From Gloeomargarita sp. SKYB120 (GTDB taxonomy: Bacteria > Cyanobacteriota > Cyanobacteriia > Gloeomargaritales > Gloeomargaritaceae): 64,000 bases of DNA. Positions 1 through 10,898 of this stretch are shown piece by piece. The first letter of the stretch is position 1. Each line of letters opens with the position of its first letter. Under the pieces are notes generated by a model. That model saw nothing but the letters and a program-made list of their open reading frames with translations. It ran no database searches and was not told where the DNA came from. Location of the stretch: the NCBI GenBank assembly GCA_025062155.1, contig JANXAM010000005.1, forward strand, positions 22,710 to 86,709, given 5' to 3'. The translations under genes were made by a program, and so were the position numbers.

Positions 1-810
1 CGGGCGGTGTTGCGCATGAGTTCCCTGGCGGCGGCGGCTCTCCTGCGCCAGCATCACCTGGAACCCATTTACCAACTGGCCTGCCGCGACCGCAATCGCA
101 TCGCCCTCCAGGCGGACCTACTCGGTGCTGCGGCGCTGGGAATCCGCAACGTGCTGGCGCTGACGGGAGACCCAGTCCACGCCGGCGACCATCCCACCGC
201 CAAACCCGTGTACGAATACGAGTCCGTGCGCCTGTTGCAAACGATTCAAAAGCTCAACCAGGGATTGGACAGCGAAGGCCAGCCGCTACCGGACGGGGCG
301 ACCTGCCTGTTTCCTGGCGCGGCGGTGGACCCCCAGTGCCCCAGTTGGTCGGGATTGCAACGCCGGTTTGAGCGCAAGGTGCAAGCGGGCGCTCAGTTCT
401 TTCAAAGCCAGATGATTGTGGACTTTGACCGTCTGGAAAAATTCATGACCCAGATTGCCAAGGGGTGTGGCCGTCCCATCCTAGCGGGGATTTTTCTGCT
501 CAAGTCCGCCAAAAACGCCCGCTACATCAACAAGTACGTGCCGGGGGTGCAAATCCCCGAAGCCCTGATTCAACGCCTGGAACGGGCAGACCATCCCCTT
601 GAGGAGGGCATTGCCATTGCCAGTGAACAGGTGCAGTGGGCGCGGCAACTCTGTCAAGGGGTGCATCTGATGGCGGTCAAGCGGGAGGACTTGATTCCTG
701 AAATCCTGACGCGCGCGGGTCTATCGCCCACCAACCCGCCTCTGTACACACCGCCTGCACCGGTTGGTCCCAGGGGTCCCGCGGAAGCACAGGCACCAGA
801 AATGCGCTGA
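1..810 (+). CDS. metF: methylenetetrahydrofolate reductase, 5'-truncated by the window edge
   Basis: This is the C-terminal part of a 5,10-methylenetetrahydrofolate reductase, the flavoprotein that reduces methylene-THF to methyl-THF for methionine synthesis. The frame is open from base 1, so the true start lies upstream. Recognisable blocks are the ACRDRNR segment, GIRNVLALTGDP, the FQSQMIVDFD segment and the terminal KREDLIPEILTRAGL. About 30 residues follow this conserved end and are proline- and alanine-rich. They are read antisense to the 3' end of the convergent cyclo-ligase gene, giving a 134-base overlap. The two neighbours both act on folate one-carbon units. Identification is firm; whether the tail is functional is unknown. 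Confidence 0.93.
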   Translation, partial: RAVLRMSSLAAAALLRQHHLEPIYQLACRDRNRIALQADLLGAAALGIRNVLALTGDPVHAGDHPTAKPVYEYESVRLLQTIQKLNQGLDSEGQPLPDGATCLFPGAAVDPQCPSWSGLQRRFERKVQAGAQFFQSQMIVDFDRLEKFMTQIAKGCGRPILAGIFLLKSAKNARYINKYVPGVQIPEALIQRLERADHPLEEGIAIASEQVQWARQLCQGVHLMAVKREDLIPEILTRAGLSPTNPPLYTPPAPVGPRGPAEAQAPEMR

Positions 811-1258
811 AGACCACGCCCACCCGATGGACGCCCTGCCACTGGGGTTCAGCCAGCAATCGGTCGAAATAGCCACCCCCATAACCCAAACGATAGCCCT
901 GGCGGTCGTAGGCCAAGGCCGGAAGCAGGAGCAAATCCCCTGGCTGGGGAGTCAACGGCGGCGCATCGGGAAACGGTTCCGGCAACCACCCCGTCGTCAA
1001 AGGCAAACCAGGTTGCCAGCGGTGCCAGACCAGCCGGTCACCTTCCCGACGTGGTAACCCCCACACGGGCGCCTGTTCCCAGAGCGGGCGCAAATCTGGC
1101 TCCCCCGCCAAACTCACGTAGCCAAAGACCTGCTGAGCGCTCCGCCACCAGGGATGTCGTTGCAAATACGCCTGCAGTTGCCGACTCTGCTGCCGGCAGG
1201 TCTCCGGCGACAGTTCAGCCCGTTGCTGGCGAAACTGCGCGCGTAACGTCTTTTTCAA
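677..1258 (-). CDS. 5-formyltetrahydrofolate cyclo-ligase
   Basis: This 193-residue protein should convert 5-formyl-THF to 5,10-methenyl-THF using ATP. The glycine-rich signature LGYGGGYFDRLL near residues 130-141 and the late TEAGWW motif are typical of the family, and length is normal. I start it at a TTG whose last bases overlap the TGA of the preceding gene (TTGA). The longer open frame upstream is only the shadow of that gene, and the conserved KKTLRAQFRQQR helix begins right at the TTG. It is the last gene of the atpB-atpE-hypothetical run. The C-terminus runs antisense into metF for 134 bases. Confidence 0.88.
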   Translation of the reverse strand: MKKTLRAQFRQQRAELSPETCRQQSRQLQAYLQRHPWWRSAQQVFGYVSLAGEPDLRPLWEQAPVWGLPRREGDRLVWHRWQPGLPLTTGWLPEPFPDAPPLTPQPGDLLLLPALAYDRQGYRLGYGGGYFDRLLAEPQWQGVHRVGVVFSAFLVPVLPRDPWDQPVQAVCTEAGWWAIDPRASGFQESSPPA

Positions 1259-1952
1259 GCCTGACTTTTGGGTTCCACTGGCGGTGCCGACTTTTTCGGC
1301 GGTACAGGGCGCGAAGGCCGCGACTTGGGACGCGACCGCTTGGCCTTCTTGGTGGGGAGGATAGCCGCCACCTTGTGGGCCTGGCGGATGACCAGATCCG
1401 TGCCCTGGCGTTGCACCTGCAAATCCCAAAACATCCCCTTGCCGGGTTGGGGCAATGTCCCCTTCAGGTCCAATTTGAACGTCTCTGCCGCACCGGTGAG
1501 GGTCATGGGCGCCCGGCGAATTCGCACCGTCACCCGCTCCAATTGCTGGTTCTGGCGCACCACCTCGCCGCGAATCGAAAAGTAATCCTCTTCCACCCAC
1601 ACCGTGTCAGCCCCGAGATTCTCCTCAGGATGGAGCGCTTCGGGTTCCCACACCCCCATGATCTGCACGTGCAAGGGGAGAAAGGGAGTTTCTGGCTTGG
1701 CCTGGGACTGTTTGCGGGTGCGGGGATAGACCACCCACAGGTGTTCCCGAGACAAATCCAGACGCTTTTTCACCAGGCTCATCAACCGCCCCAGCAGCAC
1801 CGCGTCCACTTGCACCCCGTCGTGGGTCACCAGCAGCCCCTTGGTAAATTGTTCCTCCGACGGCTGGTAGCGTCCCCGTAACACCCCAATCGCCCGGTAC
1901 TGCAGGGGTTCCGTCGGAGGAGGAATCGGGTGGACGTAACTGGCAACGGCAA

Positions 1953-1956
<4 letters not shown>
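1255..1956 (-). CDS. conserved hypothetical protein downstream of atpE
   Basis: This 233-residue protein has no family I can name with certainty. The N-terminal two thirds look globular and beta-rich. The last 40 residues are strongly basic and proline-rich (KKAKRSRPKSRPSRPVPP), suggesting a disordered tail that could bind nucleic acid or an acidic partner; that is inference. The ATG overlaps the stop of the ATP synthase epsilon gene by four bases, and its own stop overlaps the TTG of the cyclo-ligase. It is therefore probably translated from the same message. I recall proteins of this kind as restricted to cyanobacteria. Confidence 0.75.
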
Positions 1957-4012
<2,056 letters not shown>

Positions 4013-4025
4013 TTAAGGCCAATCA

Positions 4026-5258
4026 ATGACCTACCGTTCCACCTGGTGGCGGCCCTGGCAGGACACGGACCGGACCCTGTGGGGAGCTGTGCTGGGCTTG
4101 ACCGTAATCGGCGTGACGGCCATTTTCAGCACTGGCTTGACCAGCAAGGCCAACGACTGGTGGCAACAGACCCTGATTGTCCTGCTGGGGTCGGTCATCG
4201 CGCTGGGGCTGGCCCGCTGGCCCTACGAAACCCTGCGGCGGTGGCATTGGGTCACCTACGCCTTGGCAAATGCCCTGCTGGTGGCCGTGATGATGGTGGG
4301 CACCTCGGCGCTGGGAGCAGAACGCTGGATCGCCATTGGGGGATTCCACCTCCAGCCCTCGGAATTTGCCAAGGTGGCGGTGATTGTGACGCTAGCAGCC
4401 CTTTTGGAGCACTCGCGGGCGCCGGCCCTGTGGACAATCCTGCAAGCGGCGGCTGTGGTCCTTCCCCCTGGGGTGCTGGTGTTCATCCAGCCCAACCTGG
4501 GGACAGCCTTGATTTTTGCGGCGATCACCCTGGGGATGCTCTACTGGGCCAACATTCCCCTGGCTTGGATTGGGTTGCTGCTGTCGCCCTTGGTGTCAGC
4601 TATCTTGCTATTCCTGTCGCTGCCGGCCTGGGGCCTGTGGGTCGCCGCCATGACCCTCGTGGGATGGTGGGCGTTGCCCTGGCCGCGTTGGGGTGCGTTG
4701 ACCGCGCTGGTGGTGAATTTGCTATCAGGCCGCCTAGGGCAATTTTTCTGGGGACTGTTGAAGGACTACCAGCGCGACCGGCTGATTCTGTTCCTGGACC
4801 CCGATAAGGACCCCCTTGGCGGTGGCTATCACCTGATCCAATCCCGCATCGCCATCGGGTCGGGCGGCCTGTGGGGCCAAGGGTTATTTCAGGGAACACA
4901 AACCCAGTTGAGTTTTATCCCGGAGCAGAACACGGACTTTATCTTCTCGGTCATTGGCGAGGAGCTGGGGTTTGTGGGGTCCATGCTCGTGGTGTTTTTG
5001 TTTTGGTTGGTGGCGTTGCGGCTGGTGCTGATCGCCCGGAGCGCCCGCGATGGGTTTGGCTCGCTGATTGCCATCGGCGTGCTGAGCATGTGGATGTTCC
5101 AGGCGGTGATCAATATCGGCATGACGGTGGGTCTGGCGCCGATCACGGGGATTCCGTTGCCGTTTTTGAGCTATGGCCGCTCGGCGATGCTGGCAAATTT
5201 GATCGCCCTGGGGCTGGTGCAATCGGTGGCCAATCACCGCCGCCAATCCCTTTACTGA
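4026..5258 (+). CDS. rodA: RodA, SEDS-family peptidoglycan glycosyltransferase
   Basis: RodA polymerises glycan strands during cell elongation as an integral membrane partner of a class B PBP. The 410-residue protein has about ten hydrophobic segments. The SEDS hallmarks are visible: the extracellular loop block IQSRIAIGSGGLWGQGLFQG followed by QTQLSFIPEQNTDFIFSVIGEE, and the C-terminal GMTVGLAPITGIPLPFLSYG. The wording of that loop favours RodA over FtsW. The ATG lies just after tRNA-Ser and the gene seems to be monocistronic. Confidence 0.92.
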   Translation: MTYRSTWWRPWQDTDRTLWGAVLGLTVIGVTAIFSTGLTSKANDWWQQTLIVLLGSVIALGLARWPYETLRRWHWVTYALANALLVAVMMVGTSALGAERWIAIGGFHLQPSEFAKVAVIVTLAALLEHSRAPALWTILQAAAVVLPPGVLVFIQPNLGTALIFAAITLGMLYWANIPLAWIGLLLSPLVSAILLFLSLPAWGLWVAAMTLVGWWALPWPRWGALTALVVNLLSGRLGQFFWGLLKDYQRDRLILFLDPDKDPLGGGYHLIQSRIAIGSGGLWGQGLFQGTQTQLSFIPEQNTDFIFSVIGEELGFVGSMLVVFLFWLVALRLVLIARSARDGFGSLIAIGVLSMWMFQAVINIGMTVGLAPITGIPLPFLSYGRSAMLANLIALGLVQSVANHRRQSLY

Positions 5259-5311
5259 CCGCCGATTGATGATTTAATAACTAGAGACGGCGACGGGAGC
5301 GCTCGCAGCGG

Positions 5312-6316
5312 ATGAGTATGGCAGCGTGGCAACAGGGATTGACCTTGTTTTTCAGCCTGCTGGTAGAGGCTTTGCCGTTTTTGTTGTTAGGCGTTCTGTT
5401 TTCCAGTCTATTGCTGGGATGGGTGGAACCGGAAAAGGTGGTGCGGTTGTTGCCTCGGCATCCCCTAGCGGGCGCGGTGGCGGGCGCGCTGTTGGGTTGC
5501 CTGCTCCCGGTGTGCGAGTGCGGGAATGTCCCGGTGGCGCGGCGACTGTTGACTCAAGGACTACCCGCGTCCGTGGCGGTGGGGTTTCTGCTGGGCGCGC
5601 CGACGATTAACCCCATCGTGCTCTGGTCCACCTGGGTCGCGTTTCGGGACCAACCTCTGATGGTGGTAGGACGCCTGGTTTTAACGCTGGTGGTGGCGGT
5701 GGTGGTAGGCTGGGTATTTTCGGTGCAGCGGGATTTGCGCCCGTTTCTGCAACCGGCGGTGGCCCAGGCCATGCCCGTGCCGATGTCGCAGCGACCGCAG
5801 CGGGAACTGGCGCTGGTAAGTGTGCCGACTGGTCATTTCTGGGCGGTGGCGGGGCGTCAGCCGATTCCCCTAGATAGCAGCGGTTGGAGTGCGTTGCGGT
5901 TGTTGTCCTGGCGGGGGCGCTGGCGCTTGGTGTGGGTGAACGCTCTGACGGAATTGCGGGAGTTAGGAGCCGTGTTGATCCTGGGCACGGCGGTTGCGGC
6001 GGCGATTCAGGTGTTGGCCCCGCGCGAGCTGATCTTGAGCTTGGGACAAGGCCCAGCGACCTCGGTGCTGGCGATGCTGGCACTGGGCACGGTGGTGTCC
6101 ATCTGCTCGACGGTGGATGCGTTTTTTGCCCTGTCGTTTGCGGGGAGTTTTACCGCTGGTGCGCTGCTGGCGTTTCTGGTGTTTGGGCCGATGGTGGATT
6201 TGAAGGGGGTGAGTTTGCTGTTGACCGTCTTTCGCCCCCGCGCCGTGCTGTACCTATTTCTGCTGGCGGCGTCCCTGACGTTTGTGCTGACCCTGGCGAT
6301 GAACCTGTACCTGTGA
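5312..6316 (+). CDS. UPF0718 (DUF318) family permease
   Basis: This 334-residue membrane protein belongs to the YraQ/UPF0718 permease family, whose substrate is not established to my knowledge. Two half-domains each contain a polar membrane motif: LLPVCECGNVPVARRL with GAPTINPIVLWS in the first half, and SICSTVDAFFALSF with VFGPMVDLKG in the second. The paired cysteines of CEC and the SICS cysteine resemble a possible metal or thiol site; that is inference. Its stop overlaps the next start as TGATG, so it is coupled to the TIGR03943 gene, a pairing also known from Firmicutes (YcgR/YcgQ). Confidence 0.85.
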   Translation: MSMAAWQQGLTLFFSLLVEALPFLLLGVLFSSLLLGWVEPEKVVRLLPRHPLAGAVAGALLGCLLPVCECGNVPVARRLLTQGLPASVAVGFLLGAPTINPIVLWSTWVAFRDQPLMVVGRLVLTLVVAVVVGWVFSVQRDLRPFLQPAVAQAMPVPMSQRPQRELALVSVPTGHFWAVAGRQPIPLDSSGWSALRLLSWRGRWRLVWVNALTELRELGAVLILGTAVAAAIQVLAPRELILSLGQGPATSVLAMLALGTVVSICSTVDAFFALSFAGSFTAGALLAFLVFGPMVDLKGVSLLLTVFRPRAVLYLFLLAASLTFVLTLAMNLYL

Positions 6317-7038
6317 TGAACGGTTGGGATTTGCTGGCGCTTGGGCTATGGGGCGCGCTGCTGGTCAAGTACTGGCTGACGGGGCAATTGGCGGTGCTGA
6401 TCCACCCCAACTATTTCCCCTTAACGGTGAGCGCGGGGCTGCTGTTGCTGGGACTAACGGGCTGGCAAGGCTGGCAGCAGTGGCGCGAGCGAGGACGTTT
6501 GCGGCAGTTGGTGCCCGAAAGCGGCGGGCTGCTTCCCCGCCCCTGGAGCCGCTTTTTGTTGATGAGCACGGCGATGGTGGGGCTGCTGGTCACGCCCCAG
6601 CCCTTTAATAGCCAGGTGGCCATCGCTAGAGGTGACCTGCTGACCTTGACCCGCCCGATGCCCCAACGGTTTCGCCTGCGCCAACGTCCCGAGGACCGCT
6701 CGCTCGTGGACTGGGTGCGTTTGCTCCAGGTCTATCCCGAACCCGATGCCTACCAGGGCCAAAAAGCGCGGGTGGAGGGGTTTGTAGTGCGTCCCCCCGG
6801 CAGCCCAGCCCGCCAGTTTCTGCTGGCCCGGTTTGTGGTCACCTGTTGCGCGGCGGATGCCTACCCGGTGGGTTTGCCGGTGGAGGTGCCCAGTGCAGGC
6901 AAGACCTACCCGGCAGACACCTGGTTGCGCGTCGAAGGGCGGATGACGACTGGGCATATCCAGGGCCAACGCCGGTTAGTGCTGCGGGCCGAAACCCTCA
7001 CGCCGATTCCCCGTCCTGCCAACCCCTACCTGTACTGA
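6316..7038 (+). CDS. TIGR03943-family membrane protein
   Basis: This 240-residue protein matches the TIGR03943 family that accompanies UPF0718 permeases. The N-terminus carries three hydrophobic segments (WGALLVKYWLTGQLAVLIHP, then a leucine-rich stretch, then MSTAMVGLLVTPQPF). The remainder is a soluble beta-rich domain containing RFVVTCCAADAYPVGLPVEV, including a CC pair. I start at the ATG in TGATG; an upstream open frame is only a shadow of the permease. The permease provides the channel and this protein is probably a partner subunit; the cargo is unknown. Confidence 0.82.
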   Translation: MNGWDLLALGLWGALLVKYWLTGQLAVLIHPNYFPLTVSAGLLLLGLTGWQGWQQWRERGRLRQLVPESGGLLPRPWSRFLLMSTAMVGLLVTPQPFNSQVAIARGDLLTLTRPMPQRFRLRQRPEDRSLVDWVRLLQVYPEPDAYQGQKARVEGFVVRPPGSPARQFLLARFVVTCCAADAYPVGLPVEVPSAGKTYPADTWLRVEGRMTTGHIQGQRRLVLRAETLTPIPRPANPYLY

Positions 7039-7039
7039 G

Positions 7040-8014
7040 ATGGGCTTTGCCGTGCTGGGCTATGGGTTTGCGCTGTGGGACTTGCTGGCAGACCAGTTGG
7101 GGGTGCCGCGGGAGCAGGTGGTTTCCTGGACGCCCTACCCCGGCGGAGCAGGGCTGAACGTGGCCTGTCACTTGGGGCGCCTGGGCGTGCCCACGGCCCT
7201 TGTCAGCGCGGTGGGTCAGGACCCGTGGGGAACCCAGGTCCTCCAGGTTCTCCAGTCCTACAACGTCTGTACGGATTACCTGCAGCGGTTGCCCTACCCC
7301 ACTCGTCTGGTGGAGGTACTGCGCCGCCAGGATGGGGAGCGGGAATTTGCGGGCTTTCGTCCTGCCGATTGCCCTGCCTTTGCCGACGCCTTTATCGCGT
7401 TTCAACCACCGCCCTGGCGGCCCGCCTGTCTCTACATTGAAGGGGTGGTGCTGGCTTTTCCCCAGTCCCGCGCAACGGCTTTCGCCCTGGTGGATTGGGC
7501 GTCCCAGCAGGAGGTCATGACGCTGGTGGACGTGAACTGGCGTCCGACACTGTGGACGGACGAGGCGTTGGCGCGGTCGGTCACCCAAGCGCTGGTGCAG
7601 CGGGTCCAGGGCGTGAAGTTAACGGCAGACGAGGCCCAGTGGTTGTTTGGCACGGACGACCCCGACGTTCTCCACCGGCAATGCCCCAACTTGGCGGTGG
7701 TCCTGGTGACCCAGGGAGCCCAAGGCTGCGCATACCGCGTTGGCTCCCACAGCGGGCATTCCCCGGCGTTTCCGGTGACGGCGGTGGACACAACGGGCGC
7801 CGGCGATGCCTTTGTGGCCGGTTGGCTGCACCAGTGGGTGACCCAGGGACCCGCCCTGACCCAGGACCGGGAGCGTCTCCAGGCCGCCCTGCGTTGGGCC
7901 AATGCCGTGGCGGCCATTTCCACGACAGCACCGGGCGCCATCACCCGCGCGCCGACGTCTCTGGAAGTTGCCCAATTCCTGGCCGCCCATCGCCCTGAAC
8001 CCACCAGCGCCTGA
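7040..8014 (+). CDS. PfkB-family carbohydrate kinase
   Basis: This 324-residue protein is a ribokinase-like sugar kinase. The first PfkB motif is GGAGLNVACHLGRLG near residues 36-50. The C-terminal signature DTTGAGDAFVAGW holds the anion hole and catalytic aspartate. The LVDVNWRPTLW segment is typical of cyanobacterial fructokinase-like members. The substrate cannot be fixed from sequence; fructokinase is the most common annotation for similar proteins. The start is one base after the preceding TGA, so it may be cotranscribed with the permease pair. Confidence 0.85.
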   Translation: MGFAVLGYGFALWDLLADQLGVPREQVVSWTPYPGGAGLNVACHLGRLGVPTALVSAVGQDPWGTQVLQVLQSYNVCTDYLQRLPYPTRLVEVLRRQDGEREFAGFRPADCPAFADAFIAFQPPPWRPACLYIEGVVLAFPQSRATAFALVDWASQQEVMTLVDVNWRPTLWTDEALARSVTQALVQRVQGVKLTADEAQWLFGTDDPDVLHRQCPNLAVVLVTQGAQGCAYRVGSHSGHSPAFPVTAVDTTGAGDAFVAGWLHQWVTQGPALTQDRERLQAALRWANAVAAISTTAPGAITRAPTSLEVAQFLAAHRPEPTSA

Positions 8015-8057
8015 TCTCGTCTAACGGAGTAGATACGGTTCAGGGGAGTCACCACGG

Positions 8058-8477
8058 ATGCGTTTCTTTGTTGTATTACCGGTTTTGTTAGGCGTTCTGT
8101 CGGCCATGCCAGTCTTGGCAGTTGAATTTACAGGGGTCAGCGAACTTGCCCAGGCCTCCAAGCGGCGGGGGTTCTGGTCAGAACTCCAACTCACCCCAGA
8201 GCAACTGCAGCGGATCCAGCAAATTCGGGCCAACGCGCGGCAACAGATGCAGCAAGTACTCACGCCAGCGCAGCGCCAGCAGTTGCGTCAAGCCCAGACC
8301 CCAGCCGAGCGGCGCCAGATCCTGCGCCGTCTCCAGTTGACCGAGGCCCAGAAAGCCCAAATTCGCCAAATTCGCGCCAACACCCGCCAGCAAATCGAAG
8401 CCATCCTCACCCCGGAACAACGCCAGCGACTGGAGGCACGGCGGCAACAGCAGCGGCGTGTTCCCAAACCGATGTAA
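8058..8477 (+). CDS. secreted LTxxQ-repeat (Spy/CpxP-like) protein
   Basis: A 139-residue protein with a clear signal peptide (MRFFVVLPVLLGVLSAMPVLA) and no membrane anchor. The mature part is a glutamine- and arginine-rich helix with repeated LTPEQLQRIQQIRAN / LTPAQRQQLRQAQ / LTEAQKAQIRQIRAN / LTPEQRQRLEARR units, the pattern of Spy/CpxP periplasmic chaperones. A GGGGAG lies about ten bases before the ATG. The two halves are near-duplicates of each other. A role in envelope protein folding or stress is inferred from the family. Confidence 0.72.
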   Translation: MRFFVVLPVLLGVLSAMPVLAVEFTGVSELAQASKRRGFWSELQLTPEQLQRIQQIRANARQQMQQVLTPAQRQQLRQAQTPAERRQILRRLQLTEAQKAQIRQIRANTRQQIEAILTPEQRQRLEARRQQQRRVPKPM

Positions 8478-8543
8478 TGCGGATTGCTTCGGCACCCCAC
8501 CAGTGCCACAATATAGAGAAATACGGGCGTGGAGGAACGTAGG

Positions 8544-8945
8544 GTGCGAAAGCGACTGGGAGCAATCGTGGTTGGTTTGGTACTGGTGGTGAGCTTGCTA
8601 CTGACCGGATGCAGCGGTGCGATGGGGACCCTATCGGGCGATTATGTCCAGGACACGCTGCAACTGGTGCAAACACTCCGCCGCGCTGTTGCCCTTTCCG
8701 AAGATGACCCCAACAAGGCCGCCATCCAGAGCGAAACCCGCCAGCGGATCAACGACTTTGCCGCCCATTATCGCCGCGACAGTCGCGTCTCTAGCCTGTT
8801 GTCCTTCACGACCCTGCGGACCGTGCTGAATTCCCTGGCGGGCCACTACAGCTCCTATCCTGGGCGGCCCTTGCCGGAGAAACTGAAAAACCGCATCAAC
8901 GAGCAGCTCGACCAGGTGGAACTGGCTTTGAAACGGGGCAACTGA
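8544..8945 (+). CDS. psb27: photosystem II assembly lipoprotein Psb27
   Basis: Psb27 binds CP43 on the lumenal side of assembling photosystem II and keeps the Mn cluster site accessible. The 133-residue protein has an N-terminal hydrophobic stretch ending in the lipobox LLTGC, so it should be lipid-anchored, followed by the four-helix domain with DYVQDTLQLVQTLRRAV and LAGHYSSYPGRPLPEKLKNR. I choose the GTG at the start given because GGAGG sits eight bases upstream; the upstream GTG in the same frame lacks a ribosome site. Confidence 0.95.
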   Translation: MRKRLGAIVVGLVLVVSLLLTGCSGAMGTLSGDYVQDTLQLVQTLRRAVALSEDDPNKAAIQSETRQRINDFAAHYRRDSRVSSLLSFTTLRTVLNSLAGHYSSYPGRPLPEKLKNRINEQLDQVELALKRGN

Positions 8946-8952
8946 CATCCCG

Positions 8953-9906
8953 ATGGCGACAGTCATCACCTACAGCCCGGCAGTGACCCTGGTGCCCACC
9001 TACGAATGTTTCAATGCCTGCACCTATTGCAACTTTCGGGTCGCACCTGGAACCGGAACTTGGCTCAGTCTCGACCAGGCTCGCCAGCGGTTGGACCATC
9101 TCCGGCGCCATCACCCCGAGGTGACCGAAATTTTGCTGTTGAGTGGTGAAGTCCATCCGCGCAGTCCCGAACGCACGCGCTGGGTGGAGCATCTGTACCA
9201 ACTGGCGAAACTGGCTTGGGAGCATGGCTTTTGGCCCCATACCAACTGTGGTCCGCTGAGTGAACCCGAAATGCGCCGCTTGCAGGCGGTGAATGTTTCG
9301 ATGGGGTTGATGCTGGAGCAACTGCGGGCGGACTTGGCGGTGCATCGTCACGCCCCTAGTAAGGACCCCGCTCTACGCTTGGCGCAACTGGAGCAAGCGG
9401 GACGCCTGGGGATTCCCTTCACCACCGGCCTGCTGCTGGGCATCGGGGAAACGCCCCAGGATTGGGAGGCGACGTTGCAGGCCATTGCCGACGTACACCG
9501 GCGCTGGGGCCATATCCAGGAGGTCATCTTGCAACCTTACCGGCGGGGCAGTCGCCAGCCCACACCGCTCCCGGATTTTCCCTTGGCGCGGTTGCCAGCC
9601 GTGGTAGCCTTGGCGCGGGAGATTTTGCCCGACGACATTACCATCCAGGTCCCGCCGAATTTGATTACCCAACCCGCTGTACTGCTTGACTGTTTAGCCG
9701 CCGGTGCGCGGGATTTGGGGGGTCTCGGGCCGCGCGACGAGGTCAACCCGGATTACGCCTACCCGTCCTTGGCGACGCTGGAGACCCTGTTGGCCCCGCA
9801 CGGTTATCGCTTGCAACCCCGCTTGCCGATTTATCCCAAATGGTTGCATTCTCAACGCGTTTGGCCCCGTTCTAGCCAATCCCCTCAATTTGGTGTAAGG
9901 TATTAG
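8953..9906 (+). CDS. cofG: CofG, FO synthase radical SAM subunit
   Basis: CofG is the radical-SAM half of 7,8-didemethyl-8-hydroxy-5-deazariboflavin synthase, which makes FO, the antenna chromophore of some cyanobacterial photolyases. The cluster motif CFNACTYCNF (CxxxCxxC) lies at about residues 17-26. HTNCGPLSEPEMRRL, ASMGLMLE-like VSMGLMLEQL and GLGPRDEVNPDYAYPS are CofG-specific blocks. Length (317 residues) is normal. It starts seven bases after psb27. CofH is not in the window, so FO synthesis needs a distant partner. Confidence 0.93.
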   Translation: MATVITYSPAVTLVPTYECFNACTYCNFRVAPGTGTWLSLDQARQRLDHLRRHHPEVTEILLLSGEVHPRSPERTRWVEHLYQLAKLAWEHGFWPHTNCGPLSEPEMRRLQAVNVSMGLMLEQLRADLAVHRHAPSKDPALRLAQLEQAGRLGIPFTTGLLLGIGETPQDWEATLQAIADVHRRWGHIQEVILQPYRRGSRQPTPLPDFPLARLPAVVALAREILPDDITIQVPPNLITQPAVLLDCLAAGARDLGGLGPRDEVNPDYAYPSLATLETLLAPHGYRLQPRLPIYPKWLHSQRVWPRSSQSPQFGVRY

Positions 9907-9963
9907 GTGTTTAACCGTTCCACAGCTTGGTTGGTCGTGGTTCCCCAGCGGGGTAGGTCTTTT

Positions 9964-10275
9964 ATGTCGGAAACGCTGCTCAATACCCATGACAACGAAA
10001 CCCTTTCGCGGGAAAGTCGCATTAGCCAACTGCGTCTCTTACTGGAGACCTTGCGCACAGCAGATATTGTGGCCAAGCAGGGATATTTCATTACCAGTTC
10101 CGAACTGGCGGCGTTGATGGATGTAAACGCCAGTGCCGTTACCAGTCGCGGGGAAACCTGGGCCTGGCGCAACTGGATCGTCTCGCGGGTGCGGCGGGAA
10201 GGCAATCAAATCCTTTGGCAACTGGAGCGGATTGACGGCCCAGCTCCCAACAGTGACCTGACCGACATGAACTAA
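9964..10275 (+). CDS. conserved hypothetical protein with winged-helix-like sequence
   Basis: A 103-residue protein starting MSETLLNTHDNETLS. The middle part (YFITSSELAALMDVNASAVTSRGETWAWRNWIVSRVRREG) reads like a helix-turn-helix, with a helix, a turn and an arginine-rich recognition helix, so DNA binding is possible but unproven. I prefer this ATG over a GTG 57 bases upstream because the intervening residues look like non-coding leader. Its last four bases overlap the end of the convergent J-domain gene. I recall similar short proteins only in cyanobacteria. Confidence 0.65.
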   Translation: MSETLLNTHDNETLSRESRISQLRLLLETLRTADIVAKQGYFITSSELAALMDVNASAVTSRGETWAWRNWIVSRVRREGNQILWQLERIDGPAPNSDLTDMN

Positions 10276-10898
10276 AAACCCGCCCGTCGCGCGGCTTGCC
10301 AAGCCTGTTGACGCTGTTCACCGGCTCGCTGGAACAGGGCTTCGCTGGTCTGGAGGTAGTGTTCGCTATAGCTCTGGGTAAACCAGTGCAGTTCCTCCAG
10401 CGCGTCCTGCAAGTGGTTCAAGCAGTGATACAGGCTGCTGGCGACTCCGGCCAGTACCGGTGGGTTGGCCTGGCTGCGAAACAGGGTTTCCGCTTCGTGC
10501 AGGGTGCGGCGACAGGCCCGCAGGTAGCGGTGGAATGCCGCCATGCAGGTCTCGTCAAAGGGGTCGGCGGCCAGGCGTTCCAGTTGCCGGTGGCGACTGG
10601 TCAAAATGCGGCACACTCGCTGGTCCACGGGTTGAAACACCTGTTGCCACCACCCGTGCGGCGGCGGACTTGGTTCAGGGGTTTGGGAAACCGTTTGCTG
10701 CTGGTACTGCTGGTCGTAGGCCCGGCGTTGTTCGGGGTCGCTCAACACCTCGTAGGCGAGGTTCAAAGCGATCATCTGTTCGTGGCCGTTGGGGTTGGTG
10801 TCGGGATGGCAGAGTTTGACCAACCGGCGGTAGGCGGCCTTGACTTGAGCGGGCGTGGCATCGGGTCGCAAACCCAGCGTGCGGTAGTGGTCTCTCAT
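10272..10898 (-). CDS. J-domain protein
   Basis: The 208-residue protein begins with a complete J domain: [32 protein letters not shown] contains the HPD triad that stimulates Hsp70 ATPase, then [21 protein letters not shown]. There is no Gly/Phe region or zinc domain. The C-terminal 120 residues are helical and rich in aromatic and glutamine residues ([21 protein letters not shown]), probably a client-binding or targeting segment. The start overlaps the pcyA stop by four bases (ATGA), so it is translationally coupled to bilin synthesis. Confidence 0.88.
   Translation of the reverse strand: MRDHYRTLGLRPDATPAQVKAAYRRLVKLCHPDTNPNGHEQMIALNLAYEVLSDPEQRRAYDQQYQQQTVSQTPEPSPPPHGWWQQVFQPVDQRVCRILTSRHRQLERLAADPFDETCMAAFHRYLRACRRTLHEAETLFRSQANPPVLAGVASSLYHCLNHLQDALEELHWFTQSYSEHYLQTSEALFQRAGEQRQQAWQAARRAGF

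Noticed and set aside
1259..1600. N-terminal extension of the cyclo-ligase frame
   Set aside because: The extra residues are glycine-, proline- and histidine-rich and are antisense-frame shadow of the hypothetical gene on the same strand; homology begins at the TTG.
5884..6315. Longer start for the TIGR03943 protein
   Set aside because: The upstream in-frame part is a glycine- and valine-rich shadow of the permease; the ATG in TGATG starts directly at the membrane segment.
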